NCBI RefSeq assembly: GCF_030864005.1
Contig: NZ_CP132976.1
Location: 2,418,001 to 2,482,000 of the forward strand
DNA: 64,000 nucleotides
Direction of reading: 5' to 3'
Origin: Achromobacter seleniivolatilans
Lineage (GTDB): Bacteria > Pseudomonadota > Gammaproteobacteria > Burkholderiales > Burkholderiaceae_B
The notes under the pieces were generated by a model. The model made no database searches and was not told where the DNA came from. It saw only the letters and a program-made list of their open reading frames with translations. Positions 47,744-56,566 of this stretch are shown here, in pieces (the stretch's first letter is position 1; every line of letters starts with the position of its first letter). The translations under genes and the position numbers were made by a program.

Positions 47744-49359
47744 AACGTCCCGCGAATCAAAGGATTCCTCTTGCCATGACACCCCAATCCCTGTTGTTGC
47801 GCGGCCTGCTTGCCCTGGCCCTGGCCGCCTCCTCGGCCAGCTCCCTGGCGCGCCCGCTGCTGACCATCGGCCATTCGAGCGAACCGTCTTCCATCGATCC
47901 GCTTTTTTCACGCACGGGCAATAACCAGGCCGCGGCCGAGAACATCTTTGAACGCTTGGTTTCCACCGACCCAAACATGCAGACGCGTCCGGGGCTGGCC
48001 CTTGCCTGGAGAACCCTGGAACCGACACTCTGGGAAATCAAGTTGCGGCCGGGCGTGACCTTCCACGATGACACGCCATTCACAGCGGAGGACGTGGTGT
48101 TCTCGCTGGGGCGCGCGCCCAAGGTGCCCAACAGCCCTGCCCCCTTCACCGGCGCCGTACGCTCCATAGCGCACATCGACGTGGTAGATCCCTTGACCTT
48201 GCGCATCCGCACCAAGGCGCCCACGCCCGACTTCATGGAGCAGATCGGTCTGGTTTATATGCTGTCGCGCCGTGCCGCTGAGGGAAAACGGTCCGAAGAT
48301 TTCAACTCTGGCAAGGCGGCGGTGGGCACCGGCCCGTACAAATTCCTGCGTTGGCAGCCTGGCGATAGCCTGGAACTGGAGCGCAACGAGCACTATTGGG
48401 GCCGCAGGCCCGATTTTGACCGCGTGTTGATCCGCTATATCGCCAACGACGCGGCGCGTATCTCGGCGTTGCTGTCCGGGTCGGTTGACCTGATAGACAG
48501 CGTGCCGCCTACCGACGCCAAAAACCTGAAGGACAAGCCTGGCTATACGCTGTATCAGTCGCCATCGGCACGGCTGATCTACCTGGCACTGGATTCGTCG
48601 CGCGACATCAGTCCCTTCGTGACTGACGCCGACGGCAAGCCGATGCGTGCCAACCCGCTCAAAGACGTGCGCGTTCGCCAGGCGATTTCGAAAATGTTCA
48701 TGCGCGAGCCCATCACCACCCGCCTACTCAGCGGGGCCGGCGTGCCCGCCGGTCAGATGGTGCCTGAGGGTCTGGGCGGCTATGCGTCCAGCCTGCCAGC
48801 GCCCGCCTATGACCTGGAAGGCGCCCGCGCCTTGCTGGCCCAGGCGGGCTATCCGAAAGGTTTCGGACTGACCCTGCACTCGTCCAATGACCGCTTCGCG
48901 GGCGACAGCGATCTGGCGCAAGCCTTGGCGCAAATGATGGCTCGCGCCGGTGTGCGCATCAATGGGGTGGTCACGCAACCCTACAACGTCTACGCGGGTG
49001 CTAGCGGCAAGCAGCAATACAGCGCCTTCATCTTCTCTTATGGCAACAACACGGCCGATTCGTCCAACGGGCTGACCAATGTGCTGGCCACTTACGACAA
49101 GGCAGCGGGCACCGGCGCCTTCAACCGTTCGCGCTATTCCAACCCCGAACTGGACCGGTTCTTAAGCCAGGCCTCGCAGGAATTCGACCCCGAAAAACGC
49201 GACGCTCTGTTGCGCCGGGCTGCTGAAGCCGGCTTTAACGACGTCGGCATCGTGCCGCTGTATTTTCCCGTGGCCTTCTGGGGCGCGCGAAACGGCACGG
49301 TGATGCACGCCAACAAGCTGGAACGCACGTCCATGCTGTACATACAGGAAGCAAAATGA
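47740..49359 (+). CDS. ABC transporter substrate-binding protein (SBP family 5)
   Basis: A 539-residue periplasmic binding protein, with a signal peptide ending near SSLARPL. The family-5 start is LLTIGHSSEPSSIDPLF, followed by LRPGVTFHDDTPFTAEDVVF and GTGPYKFLRWQPGDSLELER. These proteins capture peptides, nickel complexes or related solutes. The first ATG (47740) overlaps the upstream stop (ATGA); an ATG at 47776 gives a shorter signal peptide and has AAAGGA upstream. It supplies substrate to the permeases encoded just before it. Confidence 0.94.
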   Translation: MKRPANQRIPLAMTPQSLLLRGLLALALAASSASSLARPLLTIGHSSEPSSIDPLFSRTGNNQAAAENIFERLVSTDPNMQTRPGLALAWRTLEPTLWEIKLRPGVTFHDDTPFTAEDVVFSLGRAPKVPNSPAPFTGAVRSIAHIDVVDPLTLRIRTKAPTPDFMEQIGLVYMLSRRAAEGKRSEDFNSGKAAVGTGPYKFLRWQPGDSLELERNEHYWGRRPDFDRVLIRYIANDAARISALLSGSVDLIDSVPPTDAKNLKDKPGYTLYQSPSARLIYLALDSSRDISPFVTDADGKPMRANPLKDVRVRQAISKMFMREPITTRLLSGAGVPAGQMVPEGLGGYASSLPAPAYDLEGARALLAQAGYPKGFGLTLHSSNDRFAGDSDLAQALAQMMARAGVRINGVVTQPYNVYAGASGKQQYSAFIFSYGNNTADSSNGLTNVLATYDKAAGTGAFNRSRYSNPELDRFLSQASQEFDPEKRDALLRRAAEAGFNDVGIVPLYFPVAFWGARNGTVMHANKLERTSMLYIQEAK

Positions 49360-51278
49360 CGCCCCCCGTCGACACCCTTACTGCACCTTGCTCCGCTCAG
49401 GTGCTGGCGGACCGTATGGTCCTCACGCGCGACGGCATTCGTCTGGCCACGGATGTGCATCTGCCCGCAGGCTACCGCATCGGCGTGGACGCTCCCCTGC
49501 CCGTCATCCTTGAACGCACGCCTTACGGCAAGGCCGAAGTCTCGCGTTCTGAACAGCTGGGCGAACGGCTGGGTGTGCCGCGCCCCGAGATCGCACGCCA
49601 TTTCGTTCAACACGGCTTTGCCGTCGTGTTCCAGGACTGCCGCGGCCGCTATGGGTCCGAAGGCCACTTCACCAAATATCTGTCCGAAGGCCCCGACGGA
49701 TTCGATACGCTGGCCTGGATCGTCGAGCAGCCGTGGTGCAATGGCAAGATCGGCACCATGGGCCTGTCCTACGCCGCCCATACACAGTTGGCCCTTGCCT
49801 GCCTGAACCCTCCCGGTCTGACCTGCATGGTGTTGGACTCTGGCGGATTTTCCAACGGCTATCAATGCGGTATCCGCCAATCGGGCGCGTTCGAACTGAA
49901 GCAAGCGACCTGGGCATTCAAGCAGGCAAAACTCAGCCCAGCCGCGCAACACGACCCATTGGTGCTGGCGGCGCTGGAAGCGCAAGACATTCGGCAGTGG
50001 TTTTCGCGTATGCCTTGGCGCCCGGGTCACTCACCGCTATCGCCAGTACCTGAGTACGAGGACTATCTGTTCGAGCAATGGCGCGCCGATACCTTCGGCG
50101 ACGCCTGGCGCCAGCTGGGCATTTACGCGGAAGGCTATTACGACGCCATCCCCGACATACCCGTAGTGCTGATGTCCAGCTGGTACGACGCTTACGTTCG
50201 CAGCACGATGGAAAACTACGACGCGCTGACAGCAGGCAGGCAAGCCCCCGTACAACTCATCATGGGCCCGTGGCTGCATGGCGATCGCAATATCACCCAT
50301 AGCGGTGACGCCGAGTTTGGCCCGGCCGCCGCATTTGACGGTAATGTGGCGGCCAGTTGGCTGGATTTTCGCCTGGCGTGGTTCCGGCAATGGTTGCAAG
50401 GCAAACCGGCCGCGCAAGCGTCTGATGCCTCTGGCCCCGCCGCCCGGCTATTTCTGATGGGCGGCGGCAGCGGCCGTCGCGACCCGGATGGCCGGTTCGA
50501 GCATGGCGGCCAGTGGGTGCAGGCAGATGCCTGGCCTGTGCCGCAGGCAACGGCTACGCCGTTATACCTGCACGCGGACGGCCGTCTTTCCGAAACGCCT
50601 TCATCACTGCCTGACGCCCATATCAGCTACCAGTCTGATCCCCGCCTGCCCGTACCCACCATCGGCGGCTCGCTAACATCGGGCCAGCCTGTATTCGAAG
50701 GCGGTGGCTTTGACCAGCGGGAGGACTCGCGATTCTTCGGCGTGCAGCAACCAGGGCTGCCCTTGTCGTCACGCGCCGACGTCGTGGTGTTTCAGACCAC
50801 TCCGCTTGTGCGCGACGTGGCCGTTGTCGGCCCGGTCACGGTGAAGTTGTTCGTCTCGTCCGACTGCCCGGACACGGATTTCACGGCGAAGTTGATTGAC
50901 GTTTATCCGCCAAGCGAAAGCGATCCGCAAGGGTATGCACTGAACCTGACGGACGGCATTTTCCGCTGCCGATTTCACGAATCCTGGGAACGCGCCAGCC
51001 CTTTGCAACCCGCAAAAATCTACGAAATTACGATCGAACCGTTTGCCACCTGCAACCTGTTCAAGCGCGGCCATCGCATCCGGCTGGATATCGCCAGCAG
51101 CAACTTCCCCAAGTACGACGTCAACCCCAATAGCGGCGAAACAGCCTCCGATGCTCGGGAAAAGCGCATCGCACTAAACACGCTGCATCTCTCGCCGCAG
51201 CATGCGTCACACATCACGATTTGCCTGGCCGAGCCCCAAACGCTGACGCCTCTTGCGGTCAACGACATGTCCAGCTAA
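49356..51278 (+). CDS. CocE/NonD-family hydrolase (X-Pro dipeptidyl-peptidase S15-like)
   Basis: A 640-residue hydrolase. The N-terminal domain starts MVLTRDGIRLATDVHLP; YGSEGHF, then GLSYAAH holds the nucleophile Ser138. A C-terminal beta-sandwich domain contains GPVTVKLFVSSDCPDTDF and NLFKRGHRIRLDI. The family includes cocaine esterase, glutaryl-acylases and Xaa-Pro dipeptidyl-peptidases. No signal peptide is seen, so it likely acts on imported substrate in the cytoplasm. Its ATG overlaps the binding-protein stop, tying it to the transporter. Confidence 0.93.
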   Translation: MTPPVDTLTAPCSAQVLADRMVLTRDGIRLATDVHLPAGYRIGVDAPLPVILERTPYGKAEVSRSEQLGERLGVPRPEIARHFVQHGFAVVFQDCRGRYGSEGHFTKYLSEGPDGFDTLAWIVEQPWCNGKIGTMGLSYAAHTQLALACLNPPGLTCMVLDSGGFSNGYQCGIRQSGAFELKQATWAFKQAKLSPAAQHDPLVLAALEAQDIRQWFSRMPWRPGHSPLSPVPEYEDYLFEQWRADTFGDAWRQLGIYAEGYYDAIPDIPVVLMSSWYDAYVRSTMENYDALTAGRQAPVQLIMGPWLHGDRNITHSGDAEFGPAAAFDGNVAASWLDFRLAWFRQWLQGKPAAQASDASGPAARLFLMGGGSGRRDPDGRFEHGGQWVQADAWPVPQATATPLYLHADGRLSETPSSLPDAHISYQSDPRLPVPTIGGSLTSGQPVFEGGGFDQREDSRFFGVQQPGLPLSSRADVVVFQTTPLVRDVAVVGPVTVKLFVSSDCPDTDFTAKLIDVYPPSESDPQGYALNLTDGIFRCRFHESWERASPLQPAKIYEITIEPFATCNLFKRGHRIRLDIASSNFPKYDVNPNSGETASDAREKRIALNTLHLSPQHASHITICLAEPQTLTPLAVNDMSS

Positions 51279-51377
51279 ACGCCGCCAACCGTTGTTTTAC
51301 CCGCCGCTGCCTGCGCCTTGCGCCGGCGGCCGGATGGTTTTCATCCATCGTTTCCATCACTTCCAGGGGGACCCTTT

Positions 51378-52394
51378 GTGAAAAGAATGATCAAACACCG
51401 CAGCACATTAGGCGCCGCACTCGCGCTGTCCTGCTTGAATCCGGCGCAAGCTGCGGACACAAGCGCCGTCACCTTGTACGGCCTGGTGGACCTGGGCACC
51501 ACCTACGAACGCAAGAACGGCGAATCCAGCCTGCGTCAAAAAAGCGGCAACCAGTCGGGATCGCGCTGGGGGCTGCGCGGGGTGGAAGACCTGGGCAATG
51601 GCTACAAGGCGGTATTCCGTTTGGAAAGCGGCTTTACCGCCAACAACGGCATGCAGGCGCAAGGCCGGATGTTTGGACGATGGGCCTACGTGGGCTTGGC
51701 GGGCGGCTTCGGCGAAGTGCGTCTGGGCCGTCAGTGGGTCTACGGATTTGAATGGGCTGCCGTAGGATCGCCATTTGGCAGCGGCTGGGGCCAGGGGTCC
51801 AACAACGTCAGCCTGGGCTATAACGATGGAGATTTTGGCTCGGGCGGCCGCGTCAACAATGCCGTTTTCTACACCACGCCCAACATGAATGGCCTGCAAG
51901 CCGGCTTGGGCTACAGCTTTGAAGCCAACGACCGCGACGCCTTCGCAACCGACGCACACGACCGCGTCCTGACGGCCGGCCTGCGCTATACCAAAGGGCC
52001 CGTCGCCACAGCCCTTACGTATGAACGCCTGAATCCCAACGCCACGCAATCCAATAAAAAGGTCACCACCAATCTGCAAGTGGCTGGTTCTTACGATTTT
52101 GAGTGGATCAAGGTCCACGCCACCTACGGCAATCTGCGCAACGCCAACGCAGGGCCGTCAGCTGGCTATGACCGCGTGAATTCGTTCATCGGAGGCGTCA
52201 GCATACCGGCCGGGAAGTCAGGCTCACTGCTAGCGTCGTATCAACGAGCCACGAGTTCGGATATCACCGGCTGGGCGCTGGGTTACCAGTACAACCTGTC
52301 CAAGCGCACCAATCTGTACGCGTACACCAACCGGGTGGACATCCGAGCATCACATACGCTGCAAAACTCCGTCGGAATACGGCATATGTTCTAA
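51378..52394 (+). CDS. Gram-negative porin (OmpC-like, betaproteobacterial)
   Basis: A 338-residue general porin. The signal peptide covers about residues 1-26 (AQAAD). SSVTLYGLVDLG-type start is seen as TSAVTLYGLVDLG; GSRWGLRGVEDLGNGYKA follows, and the C-terminus is NSVGIRHMF with terminal Phe. The GTG start has AGGGGG 7 bp upstream. It is 99 bp after the hydrolase gene and could carry the transporter substrate over the outer membrane. Confidence 0.93.
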   Translation: MKRMIKHRSTLGAALALSCLNPAQAADTSAVTLYGLVDLGTTYERKNGESSLRQKSGNQSGSRWGLRGVEDLGNGYKAVFRLESGFTANNGMQAQGRMFGRWAYVGLAGGFGEVRLGRQWVYGFEWAAVGSPFGSGWGQGSNNVSLGYNDGDFGSGGRVNNAVFYTTPNMNGLQAGLGYSFEANDRDAFATDAHDRVLTAGLRYTKGPVATALTYERLNPNATQSNKKVTTNLQVAGSYDFEWIKVHATYGNLRNANAGPSAGYDRVNSFIGGVSIPAGKSGSLLASYQRATSSDITGWALGYQYNLSKRTNLYAYTNRVDIRASHTLQNSVGIRHMF

Positions 52395-52404
52395 ACCGTT
52401 GAAG

Positions 52405-52433
52405 GACGGGCACGGCACTACACCTTGCCCGTC
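52405..52433 (+). terminator. Hairpin after the porin gene
   Basis: GACGGGCA and TGCCCGTC form an 8-bp stem with a 13-base loop, starting 11 bp after the porin stop codon. A weak T-rich stretch (ACTTTCC) follows. It probably ends the porin transcript. Confidence 0.5.
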
Positions 52434-52455
52434 AACACTTTCCTGGGAAAAGCGC

Positions 52456-52752
52456 TTAATTGACCAGACCGCCCAGGACGAGCACGGCCAGGAATAACCA
52501 GAAAATGAAACCCAGGATAGAGCGGCGCAATATTGCTTTGACCGCGCCCCACAGGAACATCAAGCCAAGCACCAGCAGGACGAAATTGAAGATGGATGGG
52601 TTCATGCCCATCGCGCCGGCCAAGCCTGAATAGAAATCGCCCAAGGCGCCGCCCAAACCGCCCAGCAACCACTTGATGCCGGCAACTACGCCACGCAGCG
52701 CTTCGCCGAGCATGCCGCCCAGCGACGCGAAAAAGCCGTCTTCTGTATGCAT
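52456..52752 (-). CDS. Small membrane protein of unknown function
   Basis: A 98-residue protein with a glycine-rich amphipathic N-terminal half (GGMLGEALRG, LLGGLGGALGDFY) and two closely spaced hydrophobic segments at about residues 50-70 and 75-97. No domain recognised. Its ATG shares a base with the stop of the LysE-family gene (TGATG), so it is translated together with that exporter. The start is set at MHTEDG for this reason. Confidence 0.65.
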   Translation of the reverse strand: MHTEDGFFASLGGMLGEALRGVVAGIKWLLGGLGGALGDFYSGLAGAMGMNPSIFNFVLLVLGLMFLWGAVKAILRRSILGFIFWLFLAVLVLGGLVN

Positions 52753-53384
52753 CAGCGGCGCGTGTCCATAATCATTCGCACGGCCAGACCGGCCAGCACC
52801 GTGCCCATCAGCCAGCGCTGGATCACCATCCACAGCGGGCGGCCCGCCAGGAAACCGGCGATCGACCCGGCCGTAATGGCAATCACGGCGTTGACCGACA
52901 GGCTGACCGACACCTGCGTCAGCCCCAATGCGAGCGACTGGGTGAACACACTGCCATGATCCGGCTGAATGAATTGAGGCAGCAGCGACACATACATCAC
53001 CGCGACCTTGGGGTTCAGCAGATTGGTGACCAATCCCATCGAGAACAGCGTGCGAGCGCTGCTCTTGGGCAGCTCACGCACGACAAACGGAGAGCTGCCG
53101 CCCGGACGAACTGCCTGCCAGGCCATGTACAGCAGATACAGAGCGCCGCCGATACGCAGCGCGTCATAGGCAACGGGCACCGTCAGCAGCAGTGCCGTGA
53201 TGCCGAACGCCGCACAGAAAACGTAGAAAATGAATCCGACTGCGACGCCGCCCAGAGAGATCAGGCCGGCCTGGGGGCCTTGTGAGATAGAGCGCGAAAC
53301 CAGGTAAATCATGTTGGGCCCGGGGGTAAGCACCATACCCAGAGCAACCAGGGCGAACGTCAGCAAGTGGGTCAGGTCAGGCAT
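52752..53384 (-). CDS. LysE-family amino-acid exporter
   Basis: A 210-residue exporter with about six hydrophobic segments. The family signature near the N-terminus is VLTPGPNMIYLVSRSISQGP and the second half has NLLNPKVAVMYVSLLPQF. LysE/RhtB proteins export amino acids or related metabolites. The start at MPDLTH is the family-like position. It is divergent from the DUF72 gene. Confidence 0.92.
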   Translation of the reverse strand: MPDLTHLLTFALVALGMVLTPGPNMIYLVSRSISQGPQAGLISLGGVAVGFIFYVFCAAFGITALLLTVPVAYDALRIGGALYLLYMAWQAVRPGGSSPFVVRELPKSSARTLFSMGLVTNLLNPKVAVMYVSLLPQFIQPDHGSVFTQSLALGLTQVSVSLSVNAVIAITAGSIAGFLAGRPLWMVIQRWLMGTVLAGLAVRMIMDTRR

Positions 53385-53533
53385 GATGAGCCGGCGGGCG
53401 CCGGACAAAGTCGGAGTGGATGCGAGTACGTTATCTCAAATCTGTACCGGAACAGCGGAATTTTCTTGGGGGTTTACCGGCTAGTGGCGCCGGCGATACA
53501 GTTACTCCGTTCGCCTGTAAGGAGCGTCTGGTC

Positions 53534-54361
53534 ATGCCGCAACGCCGTCATCCGTCCCCGGTGGAAAAGCCCGCTCAGATCCGGGTTGGGATCGGAGGGT
53601 GGACCTATGCGCCCTGGCGCGGCCCATTCTATCCAGAGGGTCTGCCCCACGCGCGCGAACTGGAGTATGCCAGCCAGCAGATGAGCGCCATCGAGATCAA
53701 CGGCACCTATTACAGCACGCAGAAACCGGCCACCTTTGCCAAGTGGCGGGACGAAACGCCGGACGGTTTTGTATTTTCATTAAAGGCATCCCGCTACGCG
53801 ACCAATCGCCGCGAATTGGCGGGCGCCAAGGATGCGATCCTGCGCTTTGTGCATAGCGGCATTGGCGAACTCGGGCCGAAGCTGGGGCCGATTGTCTGGC
53901 AGTTCGCGCCTGCCAAGACATTTAACGAACAGGATTTTGGGGCTTTTCTGTCGCTGCTGCCCGAGCAGGTGGACGGCCTGCCCTTGCGCCATGTGCTGGA
54001 TGTGCGCCATCCCAGCTTTGCTTGCGAAGAATACCTGTCGCTGGCCCGCCTCCATAACGCGGCCACCGTTTACACCGATAGCGAAGACTATCCATCGATT
54101 GCGGATCGCACGGCGGATTTTGTCTATGCCCGGCTGATGCGCGCCAGCACGGCGTTCAAAGCGGGTTATGCGCCAAAAGTGCTGGATGCCTGGGCGGAGC
54201 GCCTGCGCATCTGGGCGCGCGGCGCCGACCCCGCTGACCTTGCCCGTGTCAGCACAGGCCGGCCAGCCGCCGCGCACCCGCAAGACGTTTACGCCTTCTT
54301 CATCAATGGCGCAAAAGAACGCGCGCCAGCTGCGGCGCGCGCCATGATCGACCGCCTGTAG
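53534..54361 (+). CDS. DUF72-family protein
   Basis: A 275-residue DUF72 (YecE-like) protein. Seen: VGIGGWTYAPWRGPFYPEGL at the start, then EINGTYYSTQKPATFAKWRD and the late VYAFFINGAKERAPAAA. The family has a TIM-barrel fold and no settled activity. The start at MPQRRH has AAGGAG about 10 bp upstream; the longer ORF reading is not needed. Confidence 0.9.
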   Translation: MPQRRHPSPVEKPAQIRVGIGGWTYAPWRGPFYPEGLPHARELEYASQQMSAIEINGTYYSTQKPATFAKWRDETPDGFVFSLKASRYATNRRELAGAKDAILRFVHSGIGELGPKLGPIVWQFAPAKTFNEQDFGAFLSLLPEQVDGLPLRHVLDVRHPSFACEEYLSLARLHNAATVYTDSEDYPSIADRTADFVYARLMRASTAFKAGYAPKVLDAWAERLRIWARGADPADLARVSTGRPAAAHPQDVYAFFINGAKERAPAAARAMIDRL

Positions 54362-54379
54362 CGGCCGATACCCGCCAGC

Positions 54380-55738
54380 TTATTGTGCGACCGGCGTGCG
54401 CAGCGTCACGAACTCTTCGGCAGCCGTGGGGTGGATACCGATGGTGTCGTCAAACACCTGCTTGGTAGCGCCTGCCTTCAGCGCAATCGCAATGCCCTGC
54501 ACGATTTCACCGGCGTCGGGGCCGACCATGTGCACGCCCAGCACGCGATCCGTTTTGGCATCCACGATCAGCTTCATCAGCGTTTTTTCCTGCGACTCGG
54601 TGAGCGTCAGCTTCATGGGGCGGAAGCGGCTTTCGAAAAGCTTGACCTCGTGCCCGGCCTCGCGCGCCTCTTCCGTCGTCATGCCCACCGTACCGATATT
54701 CGGCAGACTGAACACTGCCGTCGGAATCAGCTTGTAGTCCACCTTGCGGTATTCCTCGGGACGGAACAAGCGGCGGGCCACGGCCATGCCTTCGGCCAGC
54801 GCCACCGGCGTCAACGGCACGCGCCCGATCACATCGCCGATGGCCAGAATGGACGGTTCGGCAGTGCGGTATTCGTCATCGACCTGGATAAAGCCGTCTT
54901 TGTTGAACTTGACGCCGGTGTTTTCCAGCCCCAGGTTGTCCAGCATCGGACGGCGTCCGGTGGCGTAGAACACGCAATCGGTTTCGATGACGGAGCCGTC
55001 TTTCAGCGTGGCGGCAAACGTGCCGTCGGCTTGCTTGTCGATCCGCGTGACTTCGGTGTTAAAGCGCAGGTCGATGCCTTTCTTGACCAGTTCGTCGCGC
55101 AGATGTTCGCGCACGCCTTGATCGAAACCGCGCAGGAACAGCGGACCGCGATAGGCCTGGACGGTCTGCGCGCCCATGCCATTGAAAATCGAGGCGAATT
55201 CCACCGCGATATAGCCGCCGCCCACGACCAGCACGCGGCGCGGCAATTCAGCCAGAAAGAAGGCTTCGTTCGACGTGATCGCGTGTTCCTTGCCAGGAAT
55301 GTCAGGCACCTGCGGCCAACCGCCAGTCGCCACCAGAATATTGGCGGCGCTATGGCGCTTGCCATTGATCTCCACCGTATGCGGGTCCACGATGCGCGCA
55401 TGGCCTTCCAACAGCGTCACACCGCTATTGACCAGCAAATTCCGGTAAATGCCGTTAAGACGCTCGATCTCGCGATTCTTGTTGGCGATCAGCGCCGGCC
55501 AGTCAAACGAGGGTTTGCCGGCAGTCCAGCCGAAACCCTGCGCCTGTTCGAAGTCTTCGCTGTAGTGGGCGCCATAAACCAGCAGCTTTTTGGGTACGCA
55601 GCCCACGTTGACGCAGGTGCCGCCCAAATAACGGCTTTCAGCCACCGCGACGCGCGCGCCAAAACCTGCTGCAAAACGGGCCGCACGCACGCCGCCCGAG
55701 CCTGCGCCGATCACAAACAGATCAAAATCGAATGCCAT
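54380..55738 (-). CDS. gor: Glutathione-disulfide reductase
   Basis: A 452-residue flavoprotein disulfide reductase. The FAD motif is [20 protein letters not shown], the redox-active pair is in [13 protein letters not shown] (Cys42/Cys47), the NADP motif is [15 protein letters not shown], and the C-terminal interface is [14 protein letters not shown] with the catalytic His. GCVPKK and the YGAHY region favour glutathione reductase over dihydrolipoamide dehydrogenase. It keeps glutathione reduced with NADPH. The start is at MAFDFD, with GAAGGA upstream. Confidence 0.94.
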   Translation of the reverse strand: MAFDFDLFVIGAGSGGVRAARFAAGFGARVAVAESRYLGGTCVNVGCVPKKLLVYGAHYSEDFEQAQGFGWTAGKPSFDWPALIANKNREIERLNGIYRNLLVNSGVTLLEGHARIVDPHTVEINGKRHSAANILVATGGWPQVPDIPGKEHAITSNEAFFLAELPRRVLVVGGGYIAVEFASIFNGMGAQTVQAYRGPLFLRGFDQGVREHLRDELVKKGIDLRFNTEVTRIDKQADGTFAATLKDGSVIETDCVFYATGRRPMLDNLGLENTGVKFNKDGFIQVDDEYRTAEPSILAIGDVIGRVPLTPVALAEGMAVARRLFRPEEYRKVDYKLIPTAVFSLPNIGTVGMTTEEAREAGHEVKLFESRFRPMKLTLTESQEKTLMKLIVDAKTDRVLGVHMVGPDAGEIVQGIAIALKAGATKQVFDDTIGIHPTAAEEFVTLRTPVAQ

Positions 55739-55907
55739 GATGTTTCCTTCGCGTGGCCGTAACGGCCCGCGCTCACTGTCCGGGAAAGTTGTATTTAACA
55801 CTACCCGGCGGCTAGGCCCTTTAGACGGCATACTCAAACCACGGCAATTGCCCTACAGTCTGCGGCAGGGCCGCGTTGCGGCCGCCTTTTGCCAATGGAG
55901 CTTTCCT

Positions 55908-56531
55908 ATGTCGCTTGAAACCTGGCTGGCCTTTCTAGGCGCGTCCGCCCTGCTGGTGATGTTGCCCGGCCCCACCATTCTTACCGTCATCAGCTATTCG
56001 ATTACGCACGGCAAATCCGCGCGGCTGCCCTTGGTGCTGGCCGTGGCGCTGGGCGACTCAACTGCGCTGGTACTGTCCCTGCTGGGACTGGGCGCGCTAC
56101 TGGCCACCTCGGCATTTTGGTTCACGGTTGTGAAAACTGCGGGCGGGCTGTACTTGCTGTACTTGGGCATCAAGCTGCTGCGCGCTGGCGTCTCACCCGC
56201 CACGCTGCCCAAAACCGAAGCCGTCGGCTCGCGCTGGAAGCTGTTTGCCAACACCTATCTGGTGACGGCGCTGAACCCCAAGGGCATGATCTTCTTTGTG
56301 GCCTTTCTGCCCCAATTCATTGACCCGGCCGGCGACGTGACGCGGCAGCTCTGGATGCTGTCGGCCACCTTTGTCGCCTGCGCCGGCATCAATGCCGCTG
56401 CCTATGCCGTGTTTGCGGGTTCTGCCCGCCGGCTGCTGGCCTCGCCCCGGGCGCAACGCGGCTTCAACCTGGGCGGCGGCGCCATGCTGTCCGCAGCCGG
56501 CGTTTGGGCCATGCTGGCTCGCCGGGTCTGA
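55908..56531 (+). CDS. LysE/RhtB-family exporter
   Basis: A 207-residue exporter with about six hydrophobic segments: LVMLPGPTILTVISYSITHG at the N-terminus and ALNPKGMIFFVAFLPQFIDP in the second half. It is related to but distinct from the LysE-family gene at 52752. It is divergent from gor. The start at MSLETW follows TGGAG. The stop codon lies in the first of three 14-bp tandem repeats. Confidence 0.92.
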   Translation: MSLETWLAFLGASALLVMLPGPTILTVISYSITHGKSARLPLVLAVALGDSTALVLSLLGLGALLATSAFWFTVVKTAGGLYLLYLGIKLLRAGVSPATLPKTEAVGSRWKLFANTYLVTALNPKGMIFFVAFLPQFIDPAGDVTRQLWMLSATFVACAGINAAAYAVFAGSARRLLASPRAQRGFNLGGGAMLSAAGVWAMLARRV

Positions 56532-56559
56532 CGCACCGGGTCTGACGCGCCGGGTCTGA
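56522..56559. repeat. Three tandem copies of a 14-bp unit across the exporter stop codon
   Basis: CCGGGTCTGA occurs at 56522, 56536 and 56550, exactly 14 bp apart, joined by CGCA and CGCG. The first copy supplies the exporter's TGA stop. The third lies 8 bp before the convergent aceE stop. It looks like a small slippage-prone tandem repeat. Confidence 0.85.
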
Positions 56560-56566
56560 TTCATCC

